Shown here piece by piece: positions 17,337 to 25,224 of a DNA stretch of 64,000 nucleotides. Under the pieces are notes generated by a model that did not search any database, was not told where the DNA came from, and worked only from the letters and a program-made list of their open reading frames with translations. Position 1 is the first letter of the stretch. The number at the start of each line of letters is the position of its first letter. The translations under genes were made by a program, and so were the position numbers. Origin of the DNA: Arthrobacter sp. V1I7 (GTDB taxonomy: Bacteria > Actinomycetota > Actinomycetes > Actinomycetales > Micrococcaceae); contig NZ_JAUSYS010000001.1 in the NCBI RefSeq assembly GCF_030817015.1, positions 868,001 to 932,000 on the forward strand, read 5' to 3'.

Positions 17337-18412
17337 GGCGCGGACAGGGCCGATGCCACTGCTTTGCCCAGTTCTTCGGTGGTGGCGTTGCCGCCCATGT
17401 CGGGTGTGAGGGCTTGTTGCCCGCGGGCGAGCACGGTTTCCATGGGGGTGGTGATGGCGGCCGCGGCTTCGGGTTCTCCCAGGTGTTCGAGCATCATGGC
17501 GGCGCACCAGATTTGCCCGATGGGGTTGGCGATGCCTTTGCCGGCGATGTCCGGGGCGGAGCCGTGGACGGGTTCGAACAGGCTGGGGAATGAGCGTTCG
17601 GGGTTGATGTTGCCGCTGGGGGCGATGCCGATGGTTCCGGTGCAGGCCGGCCCGAGGTCGGAGAGGATGTCGCCGAAGAGGTTGCTGGCGACGACGACGT
17701 CGAACCAGTCGGGGTGCATGACAAAGTTAGCGGCCAGGATGTCGATGTGGTACTTGTCCACGTTGATCCCTGGGTAGGCGGCGGTCATGGCCTGCACGCG
17801 TTCGTCCCAGTAGGGCATGGTGATGGAGATGCCGTTGCTCTTCGTGGCGGAGGTCAGGTGCTTCTTGGGCCGGCTTTGCGCCAGGTCGAAGGCGTATTTG
17901 AGGATCCGGTCCACGCCGGTGCGGGTCATGACTGTTTCCTGGATGACGGTTTCGCGGTCGGTGCCTTCGAAGATCTTCCCGCCGATGCTGGAGTATTCGC
18001 CTTCGGTGTTTTCGCGCACGACGTAGAAATCGACGTCGCCGGGAACATGGCCGGTCAGGGGGCTGGGCACGCCGGGCAGGAGTTTGACCGGGCGGAGGCT
18101 GACGTACTGGTCGAAGTGGCGGCGGAACTGCAGGAGGCTGCCCCACAGCGATACGTGGTCGGGGACGACGTTGGGCCACCCGACGGCGCCGAAGAAGATG
18201 GAATCGAACTGGTTCAGTTCTTCGAACCATCCGTCTGGCAGCATTTTCCCGTGCCGGGTGTAGTAGTCAGCCGAGGCGTAGTCGAAGTGTTCGTAGTTGA
18301 GGTTGAGGTCGAAGGCTGAGGCTGCGGCGTCCAAAACGCGCAGCCCTTCGGGCACGACTTCGGTGCCGATTCCGTCGCCGGGAATGACTGCGATGCGGTG
18401 GGGTTTCGACAT
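17333..18412 (-). CDS. ttuC: tartrate dehydrogenase / decarboxylating D-malate dehydrogenase type (TtuC-like)
   Basis: A 359-residue NAD-dependent beta-decarboxylating dehydrogenase of the isocitrate/isopropylmalate dehydrogenase superfamily. Seen: IAVIPGDGIGTEVVPEG at the start, the substrate loop VSLRPVKLLPG, RENTEGEYSSIGG, the metal Asp residues in VVASNLFGDILSDLG and the NAD loop EPVHGSAPDIAGKG. The SLRPVKLLPGV and ENTEGEYS versions are those of tartrate/D-malate dehydrogenases rather than LeuB. The operon partners DctA and a tartrate dehydratase support tartrate or malate as substrate. The stop overlaps the next small gene. Confidence 0.88.
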   Translation of the reverse strand: MSKPHRIAVIPGDGIGTEVVPEGLRVLDAAASAFDLNLNYEHFDYASADYYTRHGKMLPDGWFEELNQFDSIFFGAVGWPNVVPDHVSLWGSLLQFRRHFDQYVSLRPVKLLPGVPSPLTGHVPGDVDFYVVRENTEGEYSSIGGKIFEGTDRETVIQETVMTRTGVDRILKYAFDLAQSRPKKHLTSATKSNGISITMPYWDERVQAMTAAYPGINVDKYHIDILAANFVMHPDWFDVVVASNLFGDILSDLGPACTGTIGIAPSGNINPERSFPSLFEPVHGSAPDIAGKGIANPIGQIWCAAMMLEHLGEPEAAAAITTPMETVLARGQQALTPDMGGNATTEELGKAVASALSAP

Positions 18413-18447
18413 CAGGATCCTTCTTCGTCTTTGTCCGGTGTGCGGGG

Positions 18448-19395
18448 TTAGTCGTCGACCGGGTGTGCCGGTTCGCGGTTTTCTAGGACGTCGATGACGG
18501 CGTGCGCGGCGGCCAGTCCGGCCCGTGTCCGGGCTTCGGCTGTCTGGCCGGCGAGGTGGGAGGTGATGAGCACGTTGTCCAGGCCCCGAAGAGGGCTGTC
18601 GCCGGGTAGGGGTTCGCTCTCAAGCACGTCCAGCGCGGCGCCGGCAATGGTGCCGTCGGAAAGTGCTTTGGCCAGGGCCTCTTCATCAATGAGTGAGCCG
18701 CGGGCCGTGTTGATGAGGACGGCGGTGGGCTTCATTGCTTGCAGCCGGGGCGCGTCGATGAGTTTGCCGATGCTCTGGCCTCCACGGGTGTGCAGGGAGA
18801 GGAAGTCAGCGCCGCGAGTGACGGTGTCGAGATCGGTGAACTGTACCGCGCTGTTATCGCGGTCGGGGTGGGCGGTGCTGACCAGGACGGTCATGCCGAG
18901 GGCGACGCCCAGGCTTGCCGTGGCGCGTCCGCTGGGGCCGTAGCCGATGATGCCCAGGGTGGAACGGCGCAGTTGGTGGCCGGCTTCCCGGGGCCAGTGG
19001 CCTTGGCGTACCGCGGTCGTGACCTCCAAGAGGCGGCGTGCGGCCATGATGATCAGTCCGATGGTCAGTTCGGCGACCGAGTGGTGGTTTGTTCCGGGGG
19101 CGTTGCAGACCCTGATTCCTTGCGCGGCCGCGGCCTGGACGTCGATGGAGTCGTACCCCACTCCGCTGCGCGCGATGACTTGCAGGGAGGCAGCGCCGGT
19201 GAGCATGTCGGCCGTGACTGGCTCGCTGGCGAGGATCGCGCCGGATATGCCGTCGAACAACGAGCGACGTTCCTCAAGGGTCCGCGGCCCCCGGGATGGC
19301 GAGTAGACCGGTTCCAGACCGCGTTCGCGCAGGAGCTGGTCAACGGTATCTCCCGGGTGGAGGTAGTCGGTGGTGATCAGGATGCGTCGGGCCAT
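18448..19395 (-). CDS. D-isomer specific 2-hydroxyacid dehydrogenase
   Basis: A 315-residue NAD(P)-dependent enzyme that interconverts 2-hydroxy and 2-oxo acids. Seen: the dinucleotide motif LGIIGYGPSGRATA near residue 150, the catalytic Arg in LINTARGSLID, Glu in ALDVLESEPLP and His in ITSHLAGQTAEA. ATG 19395 (MARRILITTDYLHPG) is preferred; upstream in-frame codons do not resemble the family. The gene lies 35 bases before the tartrate dehydrogenase gene in the same operon. Hydroxypyruvate, glyoxylate or tartronate-type acids are likely substrates (inference). Confidence 0.87.
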   Translation of the reverse strand: MARRILITTDYLHPGDTVDQLLRERGLEPVYSPSRGPRTLEERRSLFDGISGAILASEPVTADMLTGAASLQVIARSGVGYDSIDVQAAAAQGIRVCNAPGTNHHSVAELTIGLIIMAARRLLEVTTAVRQGHWPREAGHQLRRSTLGIIGYGPSGRATASLGVALGMTVLVSTAHPDRDNSAVQFTDLDTVTRGADFLSLHTRGGQSIGKLIDAPRLQAMKPTAVLINTARGSLIDEEALAKALSDGTIAGAALDVLESEPLPGDSPLRGLDNVLITSHLAGQTAEARTRAGLAAAHAVIDVLENREPAHPVDD

Positions 19396-19514
19396 GGTGC
19401 GGTGGCTTCCTATTTTTGTTTGGTGCGGATGAGCTGCAGTCAACGGGCGGGAGTTTATGGTTTGCGCGGCTCGGGGCCGCCGCGGTGTGCGCGGCGGCCC
19501 TGCCGGGTGCGGTG

Positions 19515-20891
19515 TTAGTAGATGTCGACCTTGTCCGCTTCCACAACGGTCGGTGTCTTTGATTCGATTTCGTTCTTTTTCTGGCCTGAGGCGTGCAGGG
19601 CTTTGCGGGCCTGTTCGGGGTCGTAGTCCTTTTCCCATTTGCCGACGACGACGGCTGCCATCACGTTGCCAAGGACGTTGATGAACACCCGGCCTTCGTT
19701 CAGGAGCCGGTCGATGCCGACGATGAGGGCGAGAGCGGCCAGCGGGATGCCGCCGACTGAGCTGAGGGTGCTGGCCAGGACGATGAACGCGCCGCCGGCG
19801 ATTCCAGCGGTGCCCTTGCTGGTGAGCATCATGACTCCGACCATGACGAGCTGCTGTTCCCAGGAGAGGTCCATGCCGACGGCCTGGGCCAGGAAGACTG
19901 AGGCCATGGTGAGGTAGACGGCGGATCCGTCGAGGTTGAAGGAGAACCCGGAAGGGATCACGATGCCTACGGTGGACTTGCCGACGCCCATGGCTTCGAG
20001 CTTCTTGATCAGCTGCGGGAGTACGGCTTCGCTCGAGCAGGTGCTCAGGGCGATCAGCAGCTCGGCCTTGAAGTAGCGCATTACCGTGAAGATGTTCAGT
20101 CCGCAGGCACGGGCGATGGTGCCCAGGACCACGAGGACGTAGAGGATGCAGGTCGCGGTGAACAACAGGACGAGGTAGCCGAGTTGCTGCAGGCTTTGGG
20201 TGCCGTAGTTGGCCACCACGGCCGCCAGCGCGCCGAAGGTACCGATGGGAGCAAGGCGCATGACCCAGTTGACGATCTTGAAGATGACCACGGACAGGGC
20301 CTGGATGCCCTTGGTGAGGAACGCGCCGGATTCGCCGGAGACGTTCATGGCGGCACCGAACACGATGGAAACCATCAGCGCGGCGATGATGGCGTGGCCG
20401 GTCAAAGCCCCAAACAGCGATTCGGGAATGATGTTGTTGACGAACTCGAGGCCGTCGAAGCCCTTATTAGCGGCCGCTGGCACCTTGCTGGCGTCCAGCT
20501 TGTCCGGGTCGATGTTCATGCCTTCGCCGGGGCGGAAGACGTTGGCGACGACCAGGCCTATCAGCATCGACACCAGCGACAGGACGACGAAGTAGCCCAG
20601 CGCCTTGACGCCGATGCGGCCGGCTTTGCGCAGGCTGTCCATCGAGGCGATGCCTAAGGAAACCACGCAGAACACCACAGGGATCACGATCATTTTCACC
20701 AGGGCGATGAACCAGTCGCTGAGCGGGGTGAGCTGTTTGCCGACTTCCGGCAGGAGGAAGCCAACGGCGATGCCCAGGGCTGCACCCAGGACGACTTGGA
20801 ACCAGAGTTCGCGCAGCAGCCGGCCGAACCGGGATCGCTGCTTGGGCGGGTGGGCGGAATATTGCGGGTTCTGCATGGTGTGGGACGACAT
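19515..20891 (-). CDS. dctA: C4-dicarboxylate:cation symporter (DctA family)
   Basis: A 458-residue membrane transporter of the DAACS (glutamate/dicarboxylate) family with eight membrane segments. Family signatures: the serine-rich STCSSEAVLPQLIKKLEAMG, VIPSGFSFNLDGSAVYLTMA, and TSKGTAGIAGGAFIVLASTL (hairpin and substrate site). Such carriers import succinate, fumarate, malate and related acids; here D-tartrate or malate is likely from the neighbours. AAGGAGCACCC precedes ATG 20891. Second gene of the operon. Confidence 0.93.
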   Translation of the reverse strand: MSSHTMQNPQYSAHPPKQRSRFGRLLRELWFQVVLGAALGIAVGFLLPEVGKQLTPLSDWFIALVKMIVIPVVFCVVSLGIASMDSLRKAGRIGVKALGYFVVLSLVSMLIGLVVANVFRPGEGMNIDPDKLDASKVPAAANKGFDGLEFVNNIIPESLFGALTGHAIIAALMVSIVFGAAMNVSGESGAFLTKGIQALSVVIFKIVNWVMRLAPIGTFGALAAVVANYGTQSLQQLGYLVLLFTATCILYVLVVLGTIARACGLNIFTVMRYFKAELLIALSTCSSEAVLPQLIKKLEAMGVGKSTVGIVIPSGFSFNLDGSAVYLTMASVFLAQAVGMDLSWEQQLVMVGVMMLTSKGTAGIAGGAFIVLASTLSSVGGIPLAALALIVGIDRLLNEGRVFINVLGNVMAAVVVGKWEKDYDPEQARKALHASGQKKNEIESKTPTVVEADKVDIY

Positions 20892-20984
20892 CTTGGGTGC
20901 TCCTTTGCACGTCAGACAGCGAGTATTGGAGAGGCGCGGTCCCGGGCAGTGATGCTGCCCGGGACCGGGGCACTACCGGATTGG

Positions 20985-22151
20985 TCAGTTGTGCAGTGCG
21001 TGCAGGATCTTGTAGAACTCGGCCTTGCCTTCGAGCCCGATGCCCGGCAGGTCGCCCGGGGCCACGCGGCCGTTGACGATGACGGCATCGTCGGTGAAGC
21101 CGCCGGTGGGCTGGAACTCGCCCGGGTAGGACTCGTTGCCGCCGAGCTTGAGGGCTGCGGCGATGTGCAGGGAGAACTGGTGTCCGCCGTGGGGGATGCA
21201 GCGGCGTGAGGACCAGCCGTGCTGGGCCAGCATGTCCTGGATCCGGCGGTATTCGGTCAGGCCGTAGCTCAGGGCCGGGTCGACCTGGATGAAGTCGCGG
21301 TCCGGGCGCATCCCGCCGTAGCGGATCAGGTTGCGGGCGTCCTGGAGGGAGAACAGGTTCTCTCCGGTCGCGATCGGGTTCTTGTAGTGCTCGGAAAGGG
21401 TGGCGTTCAGGCAGTAGTCCAGCGGGTCGCCGACTTCCTCGTACCAGAACAGCCCGTACTGGTCGATGGCTTTGCCGTATTCCAGCGCGGTCTCCAGGTC
21501 GAATTTGCCGTTGACATCCACCATCAGGCGGGAGCCGTCGCCGTCGAGGACCTCGATCACGGCTTCGATGCGCCGGAGATCTTCGGCGAGGTCGGCGCCG
21601 CCGATCTTCATTTTGACAACGTTGTAGCCCTTGGCGAGGAAGCCGCGCATTTCGTTCTGCAGGTCTTCGAGGCTCTTGCCGGGTGCGTAGTAGCCGCCGG
21701 CTGCGTAAACGAAGACGTCCTTGTCCGGGTTTCCGTCGCCGTAGTGGTCCGAGATCCATCGGTAAAGCGGCACGCCGGCGATCTTGGCAGCGAGGTCGTG
21801 CAGGGCCATGTCGGCGACGCCGACGGCGACGGAGCGTTCGCCGTGGCCGCCGGGCTTCTCGTTGGACATCATCAGGTCCCACGCCTTCTCCGGCGAGAGC
21901 TGGCCGTCCTCATCAAGCAGATCCTCGGACGGGGCATCCATGATGCGCGGCAGAATACGGTCTTTCAGGATGCCGGTCGCGTTGTAGCGGCCGTTGGAGT
22001 TGAAGCCATAGCCAACCAGAGGCTTTCCATCGACGAACACATCGCTGACGAGCGCGATGATCGTGCAGTCCATCTTGGTGAAGTCAATGAACGCGTTCCG
22101 GATCGAGGAACTGATGGGAATGGTGCCGACGTGGGCGGAAACGATTTTCAT
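20985..22151 (-). CDS. tarD: D(-)-tartrate dehydratase (enolase superfamily)
   Basis: Predicted to dehydrate D-tartrate to oxaloacetate. The 388-residue protein follows the characterised Bradyrhizobium enzyme, as I recall it, almost block by block: SIRNAFIDFTKMD, GYGFNSNGRY, NEKPGGHGERSVAVG, VFVYAAGGYYAPGK, the catalytic Lys in NVVKMKIGGA, metal ligands in MVDVNGKFD, WYEEVGDPLDY and ATGENLFS, and the catalytic His in RCIPHGGHQ. First gene of the minus-strand operon, with a clear promoter overlapping an operator. GGGAGAG lies 11 bases before the ATG. Confidence 0.9.
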   Translation of the reverse strand: MKIVSAHVGTIPISSSIRNAFIDFTKMDCTIIALVSDVFVDGKPLVGYGFNSNGRYNATGILKDRILPRIMDAPSEDLLDEDGQLSPEKAWDLMMSNEKPGGHGERSVAVGVADMALHDLAAKIAGVPLYRWISDHYGDGNPDKDVFVYAAGGYYAPGKSLEDLQNEMRGFLAKGYNVVKMKIGGADLAEDLRRIEAVIEVLDGDGSRLMVDVNGKFDLETALEYGKAIDQYGLFWYEEVGDPLDYCLNATLSEHYKNPIATGENLFSLQDARNLIRYGGMRPDRDFIQVDPALSYGLTEYRRIQDMLAQHGWSSRRCIPHGGHQFSLHIAAALKLGGNESYPGEFQPTGGFTDDAVIVNGRVAPGDLPGIGLEGKAEFYKILHALHN

Positions 22152-22175
22152 CTTTGAATCTCTCCCTGACTGGGT

Positions 22176-22203
22176 ATCTTATTTCTTATAAGACTTAGAT
22201 CAA
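22176..22203 (-). promoter_or_regulatory. promoter of the tartrate operon with operator in the spacer
   Basis: On the minus strand TTGATC (22203-22198) and TAAGAT (22181-22176) are 16 bases apart, about 25 bases before tarD. The decamer TCTTATAAGA (22184-22193) fills the spacer, so a bound regulator would block RNA polymerase. Confidence 0.6.
22184..22193. promoter_or_regulatory. operator 1, TCTTATAAGA palindrome
   Basis: Perfect 10-base palindrome, one of three identical copies between tarD and the divergent GntR-type gene. Lies between the -35 and -10 boxes of the tarD promoter. Confidence 0.7.
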
Positions 22204-22248
22204 GGCTAACCCGAGGTCTCGAGGGTCATGGGTCCCTTCAAGCGAATA

Positions 22249-22258
22249 TCTTATAAGA
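22249..22258. promoter_or_regulatory. operator 2, TCTTATAAGA palindrome
   Basis: Second identical copy, 65 bases from operator 1 and 67 bases from operator 3 (start to start), in the middle of the divergent intergenic region. Confidence 0.7.
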
Positions 22259-22315
22259 ACTTGCGCTCAAGATTAGCCCGGGAGTGACGGGGAGCACAAG
22301 ACCTGCGACTGAATT

Positions 22316-22325
22316 TCTTATAAGA
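22316..22325. promoter_or_regulatory. operator 3, TCTTATAAGA palindrome
   Basis: Third identical copy. It overlaps a TAAGAT box (22321-22326) that may be the -10 of the regulator gene, which suggests autoregulation. Confidence 0.7.
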
Positions 22326-22389
22326 TGTCTCCAGAACTACTCTGTGAGTAACGGGGGCCACAACCCCGATGAGGGATTCGGAGCGGCAG

Positions 22390-23148
22390 ATGAGCACCAC
22401 GAACGTCTTTTCCAGTAAGGGCAGTCTGGCGTACAGCGAGCTCCGCCAGCTGATCCTTTCCGGCGGCCTTGCCCCTGGCTCGCGCGTCTCCCAGTACGAA
22501 CTGGCGGACAACATGCAAATGAGCATCACCCCCCTGCGGGAAGCGATCCGCCGACTCTCAAGCGAGGGCCTGATCATCATGGACACTCACCGGGACTCCC
22601 GCGTGGCTGATGTAAGTGCTTCGGAGGCCCGCGAGCTGCTGGAGGTCCGCCTCTCTCTGGAGCCGTCGGCGACCGAGCTGGCGGCATACCGCAGGACCGA
22701 GGCTGACATCGACGCCATGCGAACGGCAGCGGAGAAACTGCTGCCGGTCACCCGGGTCTGGGGCGAGGACGCCATCACGGCACACCGCGAATTCCACCGC
22801 GCCGTCTACACCGCCTCCCACAATGCCACTATGATCAAGCTCCTGGATGACCTGTGGGACAAGTCCGACCGCTACCGCCGCCTTGGCCTGGAACTTCCTT
22901 CCGGTGATGAGCCCCGCACCATAGACCTGAACCAGCACCACCAGATACTCGTACTTGTAGCCTCCGGTGATGGTCCCGGCGCGGCCGAACTCGCACGGAC
23001 CCACATCGCCAACAGCCTCACAGCCTCAGTAACCGGAGCCCTGGAGGAACGCGAGAACGTCCAGTCAGCAACCCTGGAGAAAAGCGCCTTAGTACCCGGT
23101 GGCGGCTTCCCTCCGACCGTCAGGAACCGGCCGCTGCCGCCGCCATGA
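22390..23148 (+). CDS. GntR family regulator, FadR/FCD subgroup
   Basis: A transcription factor with an N-terminal winged helix (LRQLILSGGLAPGSRVSQYE, then MSITPLREAIRRLSSEGL) and a C-terminal all-helical FCD ligand domain (ARELLEVRLSLEPSATELA, ITAHREFHRAVYTASHN, a likely metal site). It is divergent from tarD across three identical palindromes, so it most likely represses or activates the tartrate operon in response to tartrate or a product, and itself. ATG 22390 with GGAG upstream is preferred to ATG 22369, which would add seven residues. The Pro-rich C-terminal tail is unusual. Confidence 0.88.
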   Translation: MSTTNVFSSKGSLAYSELRQLILSGGLAPGSRVSQYELADNMQMSITPLREAIRRLSSEGLIIMDTHRDSRVADVSASEARELLEVRLSLEPSATELAAYRRTEADIDAMRTAAEKLLPVTRVWGEDAITAHREFHRAVYTASHNATMIKLLDDLWDKSDRYRRLGLELPSGDEPRTIDLNQHHQILVLVASGDGPGAAELARTHIANSLTASVTGALEERENVQSATLEKSALVPGGGFPPTVRNRPLPPP

Positions 23149-23390
23149 CGGCCGTTTGTGAACCAAGCCAGCTGTCCAGTGCAGCAACGAAGGCCGTTCA
23201 AAGCCCGGGACGGTCTGTCCTTCAGGTTGCCAAAGGGGCAGTCTGTGCCGCGGTAGGGGTGTACGCAGTGCATCGCGCAGCATAGCCCACAGAACGTTGA
23301 GCCGGCCCGGGCGAGGGAAAGCATCGCCTGGATATGGGTCTTAAGGGCAGCAGTCCGTCCACGGCTCGAGCCAGGTCGTCGTGCCGACCA

Positions 23391-24275
23391 CTATTGGCCA
23401 CTGAAGGTGTTGATGGCGTTGATGACGGCCGGGCCCAGGATGGCGATGAAGAGCACCGGGAAGATGAAGAACAGCAACGGGAACAAGATGGTGACCGGCA
23501 GCTTCATGGCCTTTTCCTCGGCCCGCTGCCGGCGCTTGACGCGCATGACTTTCGCCTGGATCCGGAGCACCCGGCTGATCGCGATCCCGTAGGTGTCCGC
23601 CTGCACCACCGCCTGAACGAAGCGGCGCAGCTCCGGGATGTTGGTCCGCTCGGACAGCGAAAGGTACGACTCGCGTCGGCTTCTGCCTACCTGCATGTCC
23701 TGCAGTGTCCTGACGAGCTCCTCGGCGAGGGGTCCCTTGCCGTTTTCTCCGGCCCGTGCCATCGCGCCTTCGAAACCCAGGCCTGCCTCCACCGAGATGA
23801 GCATCTGGTCCAGGGTGTTTGCCAATTCAAGCTGGATGGTTTTTTGGCGTTCCTGGCCCTTGCTGTAGAGCAGGAGGTCCGGGATGAAGTAGCCCAGGAG
23901 CAGTACAAAGATCCCCACAGGCTTGAGCATCGACGTTGGCGAACTGGCGCTGATGTAGAAACCCAGCAAGGCGTCGGTCAGGCCCAGAAGCGGCTTGGCC
24001 GCCAGCACCCGCCCGAGCGGCAGCGAAACCGGCCGTCCGGCAAGGGACAGCAGTTTGTCGAGTTTCCGGACGTAGCCGGCAGGCGTCAGCCGGTAGCCGA
24101 CCTGCGCCAGGACGTTGCTGCGTTTCCGTTCCGGGAGCCCGGCAGCGTCCGCGCCGAGCGTGAGTATCCCCCGGATGGCCCGTTGCGATTTCCGGTCAAC
24201 GGAGAGCAGGGTCCAGACGAGATAGCCGAGTGGCAGGCAGACCAGCAGGAGGGCGAGAAATATCCGAGGATCCAT
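23391..24275 (-). CDS. tadC: Tad/type II secretion system F family protein TadC
   Basis: Inner-membrane platform protein of Flp pilus machines. The 294-residue protein has N-terminal and C-terminal membrane segments and the family core ANTLDQMLISVEAGLGFEGA, RSRRESYLSLSERTNIPELR and FVQAVVQADTYGIAISRVLR. Last gene of the minus-strand Tad locus, eight bases after tadB. It appears intact. The 240 bases downstream of it to the GntR-type gene show nothing I can identify. Confidence 0.9.
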   Translation of the reverse strand: MDPRIFLALLLVCLPLGYLVWTLLSVDRKSQRAIRGILTLGADAAGLPERKRSNVLAQVGYRLTPAGYVRKLDKLLSLAGRPVSLPLGRVLAAKPLLGLTDALLGFYISASSPTSMLKPVGIFVLLLGYFIPDLLLYSKGQERQKTIQLELANTLDQMLISVEAGLGFEGAMARAGENGKGPLAEELVRTLQDMQVGRSRRESYLSLSERTNIPELRRFVQAVVQADTYGIAISRVLRIQAKVMRVKRRQRAEEKAMKLPVTILFPLLFFIFPVLFIAILGPAVINAINTFSGQ

Positions 24276-24282
24276 CCCGGCC

Positions 24283-25217
24283 TCAGAACTTCAGGTCAAT
24301 GATCTTGCGCATCCACAGACCGCCGATGGTCATCAGAATGACGGACGCCACGATCATGGTCCAGCCCAGCGGGTTCGTGAACATAACGTCCATGTAGCCA
24401 GGGTTAACCAGCATCAGCATTGCCACGATGCCGATCAGCATGGCCATCAGGATGTAGGCCGAAAACTTTCCTTCGGCGGCGAGGGACTTGATGTGCCCCT
24501 TGATCTCGCTGCGCTCTCGGATGGTCTCGTTGACCTGGTCCAGCACCTCAGCCAGGTTGCCGCCCACCTCCCGGTTTATCTGGATGGCCTGGGCTATCCA
24601 GATGAAGTCCTCGTTTGCATCCGGTCCGCCGTGTCGTTGAGGGAGGACAGGAGATCCCGCCCCAGGCTGGTTTCCGTGACTACCCGCCGCATCTCTTCCG
24701 ACGTCGGGCTTTGAGATTCGGTAGCCGCCGCGTCAATGGCGCGCAGGATACTGTGCCAGGCCCGCAGGCCCCCAGCCAGCACTTGGAGGGTGTCCCCGAG
24801 CTGCTCATCGAACTTCGCCCGCCGCTTGCCGGCCAGGAAACCGAAACCGACCACGAGGTGCCCCACGAGTGGCGCCAGCGGGACGAAGAGGACCGCCAGC
24901 AGGGGACCGGCGACAACCAGGCCCGCCAGCGCCCCGACGAGGGCTCCGGCCCCAAGCAGCACGAAGAAGTCGGCCTGGCTCAGACGAAGTCCCGCGTTTT
25001 CGAGGGATTCCCGGTTGAACAGCCGGACCTTCCGCTGCGAAAAGTACCCGTCGGCCAGATGCACCGCAGAACCGGCAAAGCGGGTCAGCTGGGAATCGGG
25101 CTGGTTCTGGGCGGGGCGCCGACGGTCCAGCGGCACGTTGGACCCGGGGGAGAGCACCACGATCCCCAGCAACAGCACGGCGGCAAAGAGCAGTCCGATC
25201 CCGATAGGCAGCGTCAC
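24283..25217 (-). pseudogene. tadB: Tad platform protein TadB, frameshifted
   Basis: Second membrane platform protein of the Flp pilus assembly. The first part (from ATG 25217) has membrane segments and AGGLRAWHSILRAIDAAATE and ETSLGRDLLSSLNDTADRM. Then the frame stops early at a TAG. The rest (GGNLAEVLDQVNETIRERSE and two closing membrane segments) lies in another frame to 24283. One base missing in the T tract 24614-24616 restores an unbroken NDTADRMQNEDFIWIAQA reading. Intact length would be about 311 residues. Without repair the protein lacks its last third. Confidence 0.85.
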
Positions 25218-25224
25218 GGGCGGC

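Noticed and set aside
23149..23390. Possible transposase fragment between the GntR-type gene and tadC
   Set aside because: A minus-strand frame has a few Cys/His-rich words, but nothing I could tie to a family.
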